A stretch of 64,000 bases of DNA from Agapetus fuscipes (GCA_951799405.1 OX637339.1:18290001-18354000); one strand, 5' to 3'; shown: positions 53,176 to 63,634, counted from the first letter of the stretch. Numbers and translations are program-made. The notes: generated from the sequence alone by a model not told the origin.

Positions 53176-53830
53176 AAACGCAACTAAGCTACACATATAG
53201 TGTAACTTCTTGCCTGCGTTATCCCCGAAGGGGTCGCATGTGGAGATTCGGTACTATTTTATTTTTTTTTTTTTTTTATTAGACAAACAAACAGTTATAC
53301 ATGTAATATATGGGATAAACAACATAGTTATACAATTTCAAAAACCAGCAAAGTTTGCAAACATAATGTAGTATAATTTAGTTTACAGCTTAATTAAGAA
53401 GGAGAAACAAGAAAAATTTGGAAAGTAATATGAGAAAAATGAAGAAGAAGAAAGAAAAAAACAAAGAGAAAACGACTATTAATTTAATCATCACATAAAG
53501 AGAGGAAAAGGAATGGGGGGAAGAATAGGAAAGGGAAGGAAAAAGAAAAGGAAAAGGAAAAGGAAAGGAAAAGGAAAAGCATCCAACGATTAAACCCCAT
53601 GAGCCCCCGCTGTCATAAGGGATCTTTTTACAGCTTCATTGAATTGCAGTACTTATTTATTTTTACAGGTAAGGGGGCCGGTATCACACCAACCACTTTC
53701 AGTGGAAGTGGGGGTTTCCCAGCTCCCGGGGGAACTGGTTCTCATTTATTGTGAAGGCTGAGTAAGCCTTGAGATCGAACCCTTGCTCTCGGCATGGAAT
53801 GCAAACATTCTAGCAATTGAGCTATCAACC
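53176..53830 (-). mobile_element. SINE T1 interrupted by a poly-A insertion
   Basis: T1 tail and body at 53176-53262 and body and head at 53650-53830. The intervening segment (about 53263-53649) begins with a poly-T run and contains AAGGAAAAGGAAA repeats. It is flanked by GTACTATTTTA / GTACTTATTTA, which looks like a target duplication. The insert therefore looks like a minus-strand retroposed LINE end or transcript. Confidence 0.65.
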
Positions 53831-53831
53831 T

Positions 53832-54052
53832 TTTTTATGAGCTTGGTCGTCGTCGCTACAAAGCGCCAATTCTCAAGCAAGAATGGACCTTTGGTGACCG
53901 GTCATTGGTAAAGGTTTATGAATTTTTCAACCCAGCGAAGAGAAAATTTGAAAATGTAAATGGTATATTTTTTGTGCTCCGCCGGGGTTCGAACCCACAA
54001 CCTTCCATTCAGAGTCCGAAGTGTTATCACTGGACTACGGACCGGTCAGTAA
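53832..54052 (-). mobile_element. SINE T2, 3'-truncated
   Basis: Minus strand: CCGGTCCGTAGTCCAGTG, B box GGTTCGAACCC, body to GAGAATTGGCGC; part of the body is deleted (CATTCTTGCTTG). Confidence 0.75.
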
Positions 54053-54194
54053 CCATAGTAAATAAAAAAAATATTCCCGAAAATCAGGGATTTTTTCTAG
54101 TTCACAGCACTGCGGGCACATACATTTGGTGATGATGCTAAATGCAGTACGGTGCACTTAAGTGTCTTTTCAAACTACCTATTTGATATTGTAT

Positions 54195-54412
54195 TGTAAT
54201 TTCTAAATAGAATATTCTGGCGTGGTCTTGCATGTGCCAGAATATCTCTAATACACCTATAAACAGAGACTGAGATGCTTTGCAGGCTGACTTGTATCTG
54301 AGCCGTCGAGCTAAACAGTGAAATAGCAACTCTGTATTCGAATAAAATTTGAATGATATCTTAAAATAAATTAACGGAAGTTTTTATTAAATTGATCCCG
54401 TAAACCATAACA
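54195..54412 (+). mobile_element. LTR fragment, family L, ending 24 bp before exon 16
   Basis: GAATATTCTGGCGTGGTC, TATAAACAGAGACTGAGATGC, AATAAATTAACGG, and the LTR terminus GATCCCGTAAACCATAACA. The LTR end is so close to exon 16 that the branch-point region of intron 15 probably lies in LTR sequence. Confidence 0.6.
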
Positions 54413-54435
54413 GTATGTTTTTGTTGTTGTTGCAG

Positions 54436-54520
54436 ATCCTCCAGAAAATATGACAGTGTCCAACAAGGTTGTGTCGGTGAAAGAAGGACATTATCCGGAG
54501 AAGGTTATATGTGCAGCAAA
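54436..54520 (+). CDS. Exon 16: first half of Ig domain 8
   Basis: Acceptor TTGTTGTTGTTGCAG, donor AA|GTAAGT, phases 1 to 2. It reads PPENMTVSNKVVSVKEGHYP, then EKVICAA. Confidence 0.9.
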
Positions 54521-54729
54521 GTAAGTTGGCCTTTAAATCTTTTAAATTAATTTGTAAAAACGTGTAAAATATTTCCGGAACGGTTCCTGTGAAGTTTGAC
54601 ATTGATCGAATTACAAACAAAAATATTTATGCCATTTTTCTTTCTTCATATAATGTGTGGAAGTTGTTCCGTTCAACTAGACAAAAAAAAAAATATTTTA
54701 GAGGCATTAACTTTGTAATCTGTCATCTT

Positions 54730-54960
54730 GTTTAATCTAAGCTGCAAAGATTATTTAATACTAATATTAAATGCAAGCCCACAGGCAGACACGTGTAAGT
54801 TCGCATTTACACATGCTGTATTTGTACCTACACAAAGTAAACCAAACTTCGCATGCACATAAACCTGGCAACTCCTGCCGCCTTCCCTGAAACCAGGGTG
54901 GCATTGGTAAAAGTGAACCAATATTTTGCAGCATGGGATTCAGCCTCATTAAAAATCTAC
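54730..54960 (-). repeat. FB arm
   Basis: TTAATCTAAGCTGCAAAG to GGGATTCAGCCTCATT, with CCTGAAACCAGGGTGGCATTGG. Confidence 0.6.
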
Positions 54961-55217
54961 CTATTAAAAATCTTAACAGATAAAAATGAAACAAACTTTA
55001 TTTTCTGATTAGGATTAATAGAATTAAGTACTTATCCAAAAATTAATTAGGCCACCTGAAGATGCAAACGGTATTTTCATCAACTCGGTCGTGGATATAA
55101 AATTATACTCACCGTAATCAGAAATCATTTTTTTATTCAGTTTTATGTATTAAGACAAATATGTTAATCATGGAAAAAGGGATAATTGTGTTTGATATTA
55201 AACTCTTTTGTTCACAG

Positions 55218-55429
55218 GGGTAATCCGGAGCCTTCCTATCACTGGCTGCGTGACATCACCCCTGTTAACCCTGATTCCACTGCCTCTCCCCCCGTGGAGG
55301 AGACCCTCAGCCGAGGATACGCCCTGGAGCTGAAGCGGGGAGTGCAGCGGGCAGACAGCGGGAACCTGATCTGCCGGGCCACCAACGCTCACGGCTCGGT
55401 GGAGATCAACACTTACCTCAACGTCATGT
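55218..55429 (+). CDS. Exon 17: second half of Ig domain 8
   Basis: Acceptor TTGTTCACAG, donor T|GTAAGA, phases 2 to 1. It reads GNPEPSYHWLRDITPVNPDS, then RADSGNLICRATNAHGSVEI, ending NTYLNVM. G-N-P-x-P is a common Ig signature. Confidence 0.92.
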
Positions 55430-55439
55430 GTAAGATATT

Positions 55440-55665
55440 CATGATGATTTATTTCCGGTGGCGCCGTTTAATGATCACAGACCATCTCAAGAGCGCCGTG
55501 GCTCTTCGCAAACAGCATTTTCTTAAGTCCTCTTCTGAAGGCGATGGTGGGCTGGTCAGAGCGAAGGTCGACAGGCAGCTTATTCCAGGCAACTGGCCCG
55601 GCTATCCCAAAGCTCCTGTCCGCAAAATTGGATGTATTTGCTCTTATTGGTTCATGCATCACATT
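55440..55665 (-). pseudogene. LINE 3' fragment in intron 17
   Basis: A minus-strand frame (55662-55468, 64 codons) reads ANTSNFADRSFGIAGPVAWN, then KLPVDLRSDQPTIAFRRGLK. Same C-terminal block as the other LINE fragments. It ends near GGCGCCACCGG. Confidence 0.6.
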
Positions 55666-55726
55666 TTACCCTGCAATTCAAATGTACTGAGCCCATTAAT
55701 TAATCTTGTATTATATATTTTTTCAG

Positions 55727-55809
55727 ATAAGCCCGAGTGCTCGCTGACACAAACAGAAGTGGACGATGAGAAGGTGTTGGTCTGCACTGCTAACGCCAAC
55801 CCAACAGAG
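55727..55809 (+). CDS. Exon 18: first half of Ig domain 9
   Basis: Acceptor TTTTTTCAG, donor GAG|GTGCGT, phases 1 to 0. It reads KPECSLTQTEVDDEKVLVCT, then ANANPTE. Confidence 0.9.
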
Positions 55810-56309
55810 GTGCGTGCAATAATATTCAATTTATTTATCATTTCTTAAACATTCTGTCACCACAATGCTAGTTTGGCTTATCTACCATTTGATTAAAGAA
55901 TGCCTTTGAAACTGCCTTAAGAATCACATTCTACACATGTAAAACATGATAATGTGAGAGTTGTTTTAAATATTTTTAAAATCAATTTCCAGTTTTCATG
56001 AGACACATGGGTCCAGTACACATACAAACATTGCTCATGTAAAATTACATCGGATGGACATAAGACAAACCAGCACTAAGGGGGCGATTCCTCAAAATTA
56101 ACATCAATGGACGGAAACTTTAAATTTCCTTTCATTGTGCGAGCGTCACAGCTCTTTGTAACTGGGGTCTAAAGCAACCAATAACAAAATATAAATTAGC
56201 ATTTTAACGAAAAATTTGATTGTGTGACGTCAAAACTTTTGGCTATGTCACTACTTGCGGACATTGCGGTATATCGTTATTTGTATTCCTTGATCCAAAT
56301 CTCCGATAA

Positions 56310-56405
56310 GCATGCTCTTTCTGTCCTTCCCTAAAACAGGGATGACATTGGCAAAGTGAACCAATTTTTACTCATTTCAACTTATAAGTCAAATAACATT
56401 AAGGA
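56310..56405 (-). repeat. FB fragment
   Basis: CTTCCCTAAAACAGGGATGAC and GTGAACCAATTTTTACTC. Short and diverged. Confidence 0.5.
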
Positions 56406-56534
56406 TGGTAACTGAAAATAAAGAAAAAAAAATTAATAGATCATGTGTTTGCTTTCCAAATTCCTAAGAATATGGAGGTTTGTAACACTTTTTATTGTGC
56501 TGCAGAGGCTTATTATATTTGTCACTTTTCTCAG

Positions 56535-56718
56535 GTGACCTTTGACTGGTACATCCAAGACGACAATGACACCATAGAAGATGAGGTCATCAGCCAGATA
56601 GGAGTAAAGAGCACCCTACATCTGGACCAGATAGCCGGCGTGGAGGGAATCAGGATATTTGTGTGCTCTGTGAATAATTCCGTCGGCATCTCGGAGCCTT
56701 GCACTATACAAGTTCAAG
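56535..56718 (+). CDS. Exon 19: second half of Ig domain 9
   Basis: Acceptor TTTTCTCAG, donor G|GTATGA, phases 0 to 1. It reads VTFDWYIQDDNDTIEDEVIS, then GIRIFVCSVNNSVGISEPCT. The Cys in EPC could pair with KPEC in exon 18. Confidence 0.92.
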
Positions 56719-57259
56719 GTATGACCATTTTATTTGTAGACTTAGCAGGCCTTATTTGTACCTCTTCAGATGTGTCTTCACTTTGCTATATCCTCGCACA
56801 CTTCTTCTATCTCCTCAACATTCATCACTTTTTTCTCTTTTTCTCACTCCTCTGCAGATTCCTGTCATTTATTCATTCTTTCCTTGGTCTTCCCTTTTTA
56901 TGATCTCCTTTGATATTTCCTTTGTCAATGGTTCATCTTCCATTCTTTCTAGATGCCCAACAATCTCATTGTACTCTTTTGGACTTTCACTTTCATATTC
57001 TCATTGATACTGCACTCATTCGTAACCCAGTAATTATGAGCCCTATCATTCAGACGGTCCTCAAAGAAGATATTTCTTTGACAATTTTTGGGTGCCCTTG
57101 TGTGGTCATACGGCTGAAACCGCCCTTGATCTAAGCAGAAACCTTCACATTAAATGAAAGCAACACCCTTTACAGATCCAGTTACAGAATCAGAATGAGA
57201 CGTGGTAATGCCAAAAACTTATCATCCATTTCTACTAAAAGTTGTATTATTTCTTTTAG
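56719..57259. other. Intron 19, no recognised feature
   Basis: T/C-rich intron sequence. Short open frames here look fortuitous. Confidence 0.45.
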
Positions 57260-57397
57260 GAATTCTTCCATGGTACCGTTGGTGGAGCCACACGGCTCTG
57301 ATGGTGGCCATAGCCGTGGCCATCATTCTTCTCCTCGTCATCCTGCTGTGCCTCATCATCCTCTGTGTGTGCCGCAGAAAGAGGGCCAACTCCAAAT
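57260..57397 (+). CDS. Exon 20: juxtamembrane and transmembrane helix
   Basis: Acceptor TTCTTTTAG, donor T|GTAAGG, phases 1 to 1. It reads ILPWYRWWSHTA, then a hydrophobic stretch of about 24 residues (ALMVAIAVAIILLLVILLCL and IILCVC), then the stop-transfer RRKRANSK. The order (Ig domains, helix, basic cluster) gives a type I topology with the following exons in the cytoplasm. Confidence 0.93.
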
Positions 57398-57539
57398 GTA
57401 AGGAAACATCTTCAAAACTAGCAATATTTTAACATCTTATAATTTACAAATGAGTCGGAACAGGGTTCTAAATTTATTTTTTTGGTCATTGGGCAAACAT
57501 CATAGTGGAATATGATAAGGATCTTTAGCAACCTCAAAA

Positions 57540-57690
57540 TAAAAGTGCTACCAAGCTGCACATATGGTGCAACTTCTCACTGTGTTGTCCACAAAAGGGC
57601 CACATATGGCACCCTCAGGGGGATTGAATGCTAGTTCTCTACCCTCTGGCATGGAACGCAAGCATTCTACCAACTGAGCTATTGACCTGA
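57540..57690 (-). mobile_element. SINE T1, internally deleted
   Basis: Minus strand: TCAATAGCTCAGTTGGTAG, B-box region degenerate, tail CACCATATGTGCAGCTTGG. Confidence 0.65.
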
Positions 57691-58431
57691 CATGTGGACA
57701 ACCAATAACAAAATATTGGTGAGCTTGGCTGGGTGATGTCACATTTTTTCGTCCATGGAATTTTGCTTTTGACATGCCCACAGAGAAAAAAAATTAGAAC
57801 CCTGTTCAGGCTACATTTCTCAAAAGCATTATAAACAGATATCTACCAAACAACCATATCATTTCATTATGTGCGAAATAACTTACTTTTTATTTGACAA
57901 AAGAGTCCTAAAGATCCAAAGGCGGGAAACTAGGATTTTTTTCCAAAAAGATAAGTGTATGGAAATAAATAGAATTTCATGAGAATCTTAAAATAACCCT
58001 AAATGATCTCCTTTGGTACTATAGGATTTAAATTAATGTTACTTTTTATTGTTCTCAAACTAATATTAACATTGATTTTGTTTTTTTACATGCCTTGCAT
58101 AACCGAATGGACTTGAATACCTGCATTTGATCAACTTTAACTCATGCTAATACAAAAAATAATGTGTCCCTGACACTTATATGTTCAATAACAACACATA
58201 ACCTAAAAACAGACAACAGTTCTGTACCACTTGACGAAAGAGAAAGGTTTGTACATTCAAAATAACATTTGTGTGTGCTTCATTTGTTTTTCTTTAACAT
58301 TGTTTTATTAACATTTTGTTTTTAATTTTTTTTTCATATTCACAATCATTTTCATATTGGTTTTCCATCACCTTGCAATGCACGCAACAGTTCTGCCATC
58401 ACAATACAAAACGAGACCTCAATCATCCAAG

Positions 58432-59412
58432 CCATGGTCTCTCAAAGCATTCCAGGAATTTCTCCAATGACCCAACCTCCAACGACTCCGGTTTATTCAG
58501 AAAAATCCCGCCTGGTCCCTCTACAAGGAAAGTTTATAGTACCTCAGAATAAAAGCAACATAAACCCGTTAGCAAACAGCTCAAATACGGGACGATTGCA
58601 AGCTGATTTGAGCTCGCTTGAAGCTAGTTATCAAGCCAGCTTACAAGCTAAACAATTGGCTAAATCAAACTCAAGCTTAAACCAAATTGGTAACACTAGT
58701 TTGAGCTATGTTAACGAGAGTGCTAAAGTCGTTAAAGATGATAGGAATAGTGACAATAATGATGATGTTAGTGATAATAATAATGATTTATCTGCAAACG
58801 ATAACGAAATTAGTAAAGCAGATGTTAAAAAGAATGTTGTTGATATAAGATTAAGTCCGAATATTACTGGAAGCAAATGGCCTTTGAAACCTGGTGTTTT
58901 GGTGCATGTTAACTCAAAGCATTCATTGAGCCCGAAAAAATTTGGCCGCAACTATCTGAAACAAGAAGGGAATGAGACGGGACATAAAACAGAACAAAGG
59001 GATCTTTCGAAAGTGGGAATACTAGAAAGAAACATTGAAGAATCCAATGTGAATAATATTGAAAGCATTGAAGATGCAGAGCAAACGGTGAGACAAGACA
59101 AAAGCATAGAGTTTGATAAGGAACGATGCAAGAATTTGATGAGATCGAATAAGAATAAGAAATCAAAGCTGTCGAAGATATTGAAGAAGCTATCGGGAGG
59201 CGGGAAGAGTTTGAAGAGTGACGAGGATGAATGTTTGAGCGATGGCGAGAGTAGGAATGGATCGCAGCGAGTGAAAAGAACGAAATCAAACAAGCGAGCG
59301 TTGTCGTTGGTTGGGTTTACATTGAAAGACGGCACTGTTGAGAAAACTAAGCCCAGAGGCATCAGAGCCATATTTCAAGGATCGTCTCAGGTTGTGATGC
59401 CATCTGAAGGAG
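58432..59412 (+). CDS. Exon 21: cytoplasmic tail, possible cassette exon
   Basis: A long frame (stop-free to 59426) that I end at G|GTATTA (phase 1). It is low-complexity and probably disordered: Ser/Asn/Lys/Asp-rich, with LSSLEASYQASLQAKQLAKS, an acidic Asn/Asp stretch and a basic cluster (RSNKNKKSKLSKILKKLS). It has one Tyr-x-Asn motif (SYVNES, Tyr codon 58707). The 5' edge is uncertain: the acceptor at 58391 has a better pyrimidine tract but the wrong phase, while 58432 (CCAAG|CC) fits phase 1 but has a poor tract. Exon 20 can also join exon 22 directly in phase, so exon 21 may be optional. Confidence 0.65.
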
Positions 59413-59939
59413 GTATTACATTTTAATTTTTGTTCTCAAACAAAAAATCTTTTACAAACAAAAACAATTTTGCTAATGCAATCTAGTAAATGCATTTGTC
59501 TATGTTTACGAATACACAAACAGATATTCTTGGAAAGTTCTTTTTTTTTGTTCCTATAACAGCATTGGCATGACAGACAAGCACATGACAGACATGGTTT
59601 CTAACCTCAAAATTTCTCACATCTCTACTGGTAAAGTAGATTCATGTTTTACCTACTATTCATACAAATAGTAAATACTGCCATCTGTTTAGAATATTTA
59701 AAATTAAAATGACCTGTTAGAAATAACCTTACAAAACAAAAATAATAAAAAGTATGGATTACAAATCAAAAAGAGAGATCTTTCAAATTTGTTACTAAAC
59801 TCCACTTTTTTATTTTTATGCTTCATGCTTCATTTTCACATCTCTCATTGATTAAATACATTATTTTTATTCTATTCACCTTTAATACATGTCACTGATA
59901 CAATCAACTTGTGGTAATTTTAAGGCATAAGTGTTCCTT

Positions 59940-60345
59940 TATTTACAGGTTGGTATGAGGCTGACCAACCATACTGTTAAAAAATGTTCACGTTGCCAAT
60001 GTCATCCCTGTTTCAGAGAAGCTAGGTAAGCTTTGCAGGGCTTGTGTTCATTTGAGATTCTAGTTTTTATTTTGTAAGTACACATGCCGTATGTGTAAGT
60101 GCGACCTTATACATGTCTGTGCGTACATTTAATAGAAATCTTAAATTTGAATATATTTTTGCAACTTAGATTATAGATATTGGTCTCTACCCTTGCCTGC
60201 TCTGTGTTGATTCGAACCATGTAATTTATGATTCCTAGTTTGAGGAGATAGCCATTTGACTATGACCAGTAAAAAAATCTATAATCTAAGTTGCGAAGAT
60301 GTAATATTAAGATTTAGTATTCATATTAAATTTGGCTAAATACCA
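59940..60345. repeat. FB arms
   Basis: Plus arm 59940-60175 (GGTTGGTATGAGGCTGACC to CTTAGATTATAGATA), and a short minus start at 60275-60345 (CTATAATCTAAGTTGCGAAG). Confidence 0.6.
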
Positions 60346-60448
60346 TGAGTTGATTGTATTTTAAAGAACAAAACGCTTGTAAATTATTGTTTGATTCTGC
60401 TTTGCATGTTTTGTTTTGTTTCATTTTGTTTGTTTTTTGTTATTTTAG

Positions 60449-60610
60449 TTGTAACATTTAGGAGACCTACAAAATCTCTCGACAATTCACTCACTAACAA
60501 AACAGAAGACGGGGACATTGTAACAAATAACAATCCCACAGAGAATCTGGAGGATTCCAACCAATCCAGGGGAAGCTCCACGTCCAGAAAAAGAAAAAAA
60601 CCTGGAGAAG
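60449..60610 (+). CDS. Exon 22: cytoplasmic tail
   Basis: Acceptor TTATTTTAG, donor G|GTGAGT, phases 1 to 1. It reads VTFRRPTKSLDNSLTNKTED, then RGSSTSRKRKKPGE. A polar, basic segment; no known domain. Confidence 0.8.
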
Positions 60611-60659
60611 GTGAGTGATGGCAAACAAGAGTTGCTATACACAAATTTCAATGCTCCTT

Positions 60660-60925
60660 TTTTTTACTTGGAATGGACTAAAATGTGGAGAAAAAATCGT
60701 AGCGTCAATGCCCAGACTAAAGACAGGACGGAGAATCAGAACTCTCATACAATGTAGGTAGTTTGAAAAGACAGTTAAGCGCTCTGTACTGCATTTAGCG
60801 TTACCACCATCTGCAAATGTTAGCGGGAAAAATAGAAAAAAGCCTTGATTATAGGGAATTAATTGTTTATTTACTACAGGTGACGTCATAAAACTGAGGA
60901 ATTTTTTGATTGTGCGTAGTCCATT
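60660..60925. repeat. Dispersed repeat F, copy 3
   Basis: AAAATGTGGAGAAAAAATCG, CTAAAGACAGGACGGAGAATC and GGTGACGTCATAAAACTGAGG. In intron 22, followed by an FB fragment at 60935-61080. Confidence 0.5.
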
Positions 60926-61230
60926 TTTCCTTGACTGATAAGTTGAAATGAGGCTAACCGTCTATAATATAAAAATGTAACCATATTTAAAATTTCGCCC
61001 CTGTTTTAGATTTTCATTCATCTGAGGTTTGGGTTTTTATTGTGGAAATATACATGCAGCATGTGTAAGCGCGAACTTTCAATAAATTCAATAGAACCGT
61101 TCAATAAACAAACTTCTTTTGTGAGCTATTATTGTCAAAATATACCTATATTAAATCGTTCTCCGAAAAATTGATCCTTAGAGTGATGTTTTCCGGGATC
61201 TGTTGCCATGGTCTGTGGGAGCTGGAGCTT

Positions 61231-61268
61231 CCGGACGTTTCGCCCATTTCTACGATGGGCTTCTTCAG
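61231..61268 (-). ncRNA. Hammerhead-like motif of a Penelope terminal fragment
   Basis: On the minus strand CTGAAGA, a stem GCCCAT/ATGGGC with a short loop, then GAAAC and GTCCGG. It fits the CUGANGA...GAAA...GUC core. The neighbouring sequence (61200-61380) shows no open frame, so this is a terminal repeat fragment in intron 22. Activity unknown. Confidence 0.45.
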
Positions 61269-61427
61269 CGTGTGATGATGAAGATGATTTTTATGAGAGC
61301 TGTGTGTACACACACTTCATCACAGAGTTTCCAAATGTTTCACCCACGTCTTCAAAGGGTTCTTTAACAATGTGACAATGTTACTTTTTTACATCCATTT
61401 TCATTTGCCTGTTCTGCTACTTTCCAG

Positions 61428-61525
61428 CTCCTGTCAATGGTGCTGCCAATAATAACAATGGGATAGAGCCCCCTCAAGAATACGAAAACCTACCTTTCCA
61501 TGGACTACAACAAGCCCCCAATAAG
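61428..61525 (+). CDS. Exon 23: cytoplasmic tail with YENL motif
   Basis: Acceptor ACTTTCCAG, donor AAG|GTATAT, phases 1 to 0. It reads PVNGAANNNNGIEPPQEYEN, then LPFHGLQQAPNK. The Tyr at 61481 lies in E-Y-E-N-L, a candidate phosphotyrosine site for Grb2-type SH2 domains. Confidence 0.85.
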
Positions 61526-61679
61526 GTATATCCATCAATATATACATCCATTTTATTCATCCAAAAACCAGAAATAAATTACATATATATCTGCATGTAA
61601 AAACCCCCATCCATTTTATCTAATTAATTTGTTTTTTGCTTTTTTTTTCACGCCCTGCATGTTCATTGCTAACACAAAA

Positions 61680-61965
61680 CAATGCTGCTTTGAAACAACT
61701 AACTCAAAAATGTTACGAAATAAAAAATATTTCAACATGTAAACTAAATATGTTACAAAATGGAAAATTACCAAATAAAAAACGAACAAAAAATGTTACA
61801 AAATGGAATAACACTGAAAAAAATGCTGCTACATTGTATAACACTAAAAATTCCAAATAATGATACAAAATGGAAAAACATTGAAAATGTTGCAATGTGG
61901 AATAACACTTAAAATGCAACAATTTGGAATAATACAAAAAAAATCCTGCAATGTGGAATAAAGCC
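61680..61965. repeat. Degenerate tandem repeat of about 30 bp before exon 24
   Basis: Roughly seven to eight loosely spaced units of ATGTTACAAAATGGAATAAC type, for example at 61745, 61792, 61859, 61888, 61914 and 61943. The array runs almost to the exon 24 acceptor at 61981. Confidence 0.6.
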
Positions 61966-61981
61966 TGTGCAAGTTATTCAG

Positions 61982-63634
61982 CCACGAGTTGTCAGAGCTC
62001 TTATAGGACAAAACACTCCAAAAACCCCGCATTCAATATTGGAGAAACAACTAGAATGTAATCCTTCATTTGTCCCAAGGATCATATCATGTCCCCCATA
62101 CTCACACAGCGCTTCCAATTCCATCCTGGGGACAAGATCCAACTCATCAATCAACACTTTGGTTCCTTCAAGATGCAGCAACGCTTCAATCAACACGTTG
62201 GTACCGTCAACATCGGCGCAATCGTTACAAACAAACAATTTGTTTCTCGGAAACATTTCCCACACAACTTCTGAACAAATATCCAGAAACAATCTGCATT
62301 ATTCCAGTCATCTAGATGAGATTCCGGCAGGTGACGAAACAAACGACGGTTCTTTAACGCTTGACAGCGACGACGAACAAAAATTCCATTCGTTAAACAT
62401 GAAAAAAGAACCTAGGAACGAACCGGTATTTAGTTCAATGAAAATTGTAAGAAAGCGGAAACTAGATCGGTTTTATCCACCGAACGTAAACCATAAAATT
62501 GATTATATTATGATCAATAAGAAAGATTTGAAAGAGAAAGACGGAGTTATATATGCAAACTATCCTGAATTGATATCCGGATCGATGATAGCGACTTCTA
62601 ATCTAGTCAGAAGCGGGTTTTTGTCTGACAGCATGAATGTGTCGTTCCAAAATTTGACAGATTCGATTCAAATTTATGAGAACGCTTCTCTCGACCAATC
62701 GCGGAACTCAAATCGAAGCGATTCCAAAACGCCGACCCCTGCTCCGAGAACAATAAAAACAGCTTTGATAGAAACTCCACCAAAAAAAAAGAAATCCAAA
62801 GAGCATGTTTATGCCAACTTTGATTTGCATATTGTGAATCCTAGTTTTGTTAATTATAAAAATAGTAGTGATAAAATTGATTTTATTCCTATTGCCGATA
62901 CGCCGAAAACGATGCCTAGAAAACAAGGGAAATCTAAAGATATTTACGCTAACTTACTGGTTCAAAAATTTAACAAAAATGAGAAAGAAGTTGTGCATCC
63001 TCAGTTTACGTCAATGACGTTTCCAAAACGTACAACAAAAAGCGGAATTTTGCTAGAAAATTCTGACGAAGACAGTTCAACTGTCGTACCAAAGAAAAAA
63101 ACAGAAGTAAAAGACGGTAAAATCATAAGTAGCAGGACTCCATCTAGAAATCATTCCTTCAGTGACGCAACAAAAACAAATGAAGAAAAAGATTCCGCAA
63201 ACAAAACAGAATCAGTTCTAAAAGAAACTTGCAACAAATTAGAAAGCCAGAATAAGGTTGTTAAGATATCGCCAAGTATAGTTGACGCAACGCCAAAAAT
63301 TAAACCTCTGGTGCACAAGTTTGACGATAAAACTCAAAACAAATTTGTTAATTCTAAATTGATCCCTGCCAAGATTTTCGATCATACGAATAAACAGAAT
63401 GATAAAGTTATACCGAAAGAACAGATGTTGATTCAACCAGAAAAGGTGCTCCAGATTCCAAATTTACTACCAAAGCCTATTCCGAAGATACATCCGATTC
63501 AAAAGGTTCGAAGGACCCAGAGCAGTGCCAGTTCTCAAGCAGTGCCGGAGTATAGAAATGCTTCAAAGAGTCCGAGTAATTCTCAAGACGGATCTTTGGT
63601 CAGAGCGAAAATCAGGGAATTGAATCTGAGACAG
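61982..63634 (+). CDS. Exon 24: long cytoplasmic tail with repeated Tyr-x-Asn motifs
   Basis: 551 codons, phase 0 to 0, after acceptor AAGTTATTCAG and before CAG|GTACTT. It starts PRVVRALIGQNTPKTPHS. It is rich in Ser, Lys, Asn and Thr with no known fold. Six Tyr-x-Asn sites occur: IYANY (Tyr codon 62552), IYENA (62675), VYANF (62810), NYKNS (62855), IYANL (62945) and EYRNA (63551). The pY-x-N pattern is the Grb2/Drk SH2 consensus. Basic clusters (PPKKKKSK) and Pro-rich stretches (PTPAPRT, LPKPIPKIHP) could bind SH3 domains. At least one more exon is expected downstream. Confidence 0.88.

Larger units (their letters stand above)
28724..63634 (+). other. Gene: nine-Ig single-pass cell-adhesion receptor (24 exons seen)
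   Basis: The exons below were joined by GT/AG sites and reading phase; every junction agrees in phase except the start of exon 21, which has a weak acceptor. The protein has nine Ig domains, each encoded by two or three exons, then a transmembrane helix (exon 20) and a cytoplasmic tail of up to about 970 residues. No fibronectin III domain was seen. Known Ig receptors of this layout act at the cell surface in adhesion and recognition. The sequence recalls insect nephrin-, hemicentin- or CD22-like proteins, but I do not assign an ortholog. The signal peptide, first exon, promoter and 3' end were not found. Introns are full of SINEs, MITEs and LTR fragments. Confidence 0.85.

Noticed and set aside
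58706..59371. Minus-strand frames opposite exon 21
   Set aside because: They are shadows of an AT-rich low-complexity exon; only the plus-strand frame connects in phase to exon 22.
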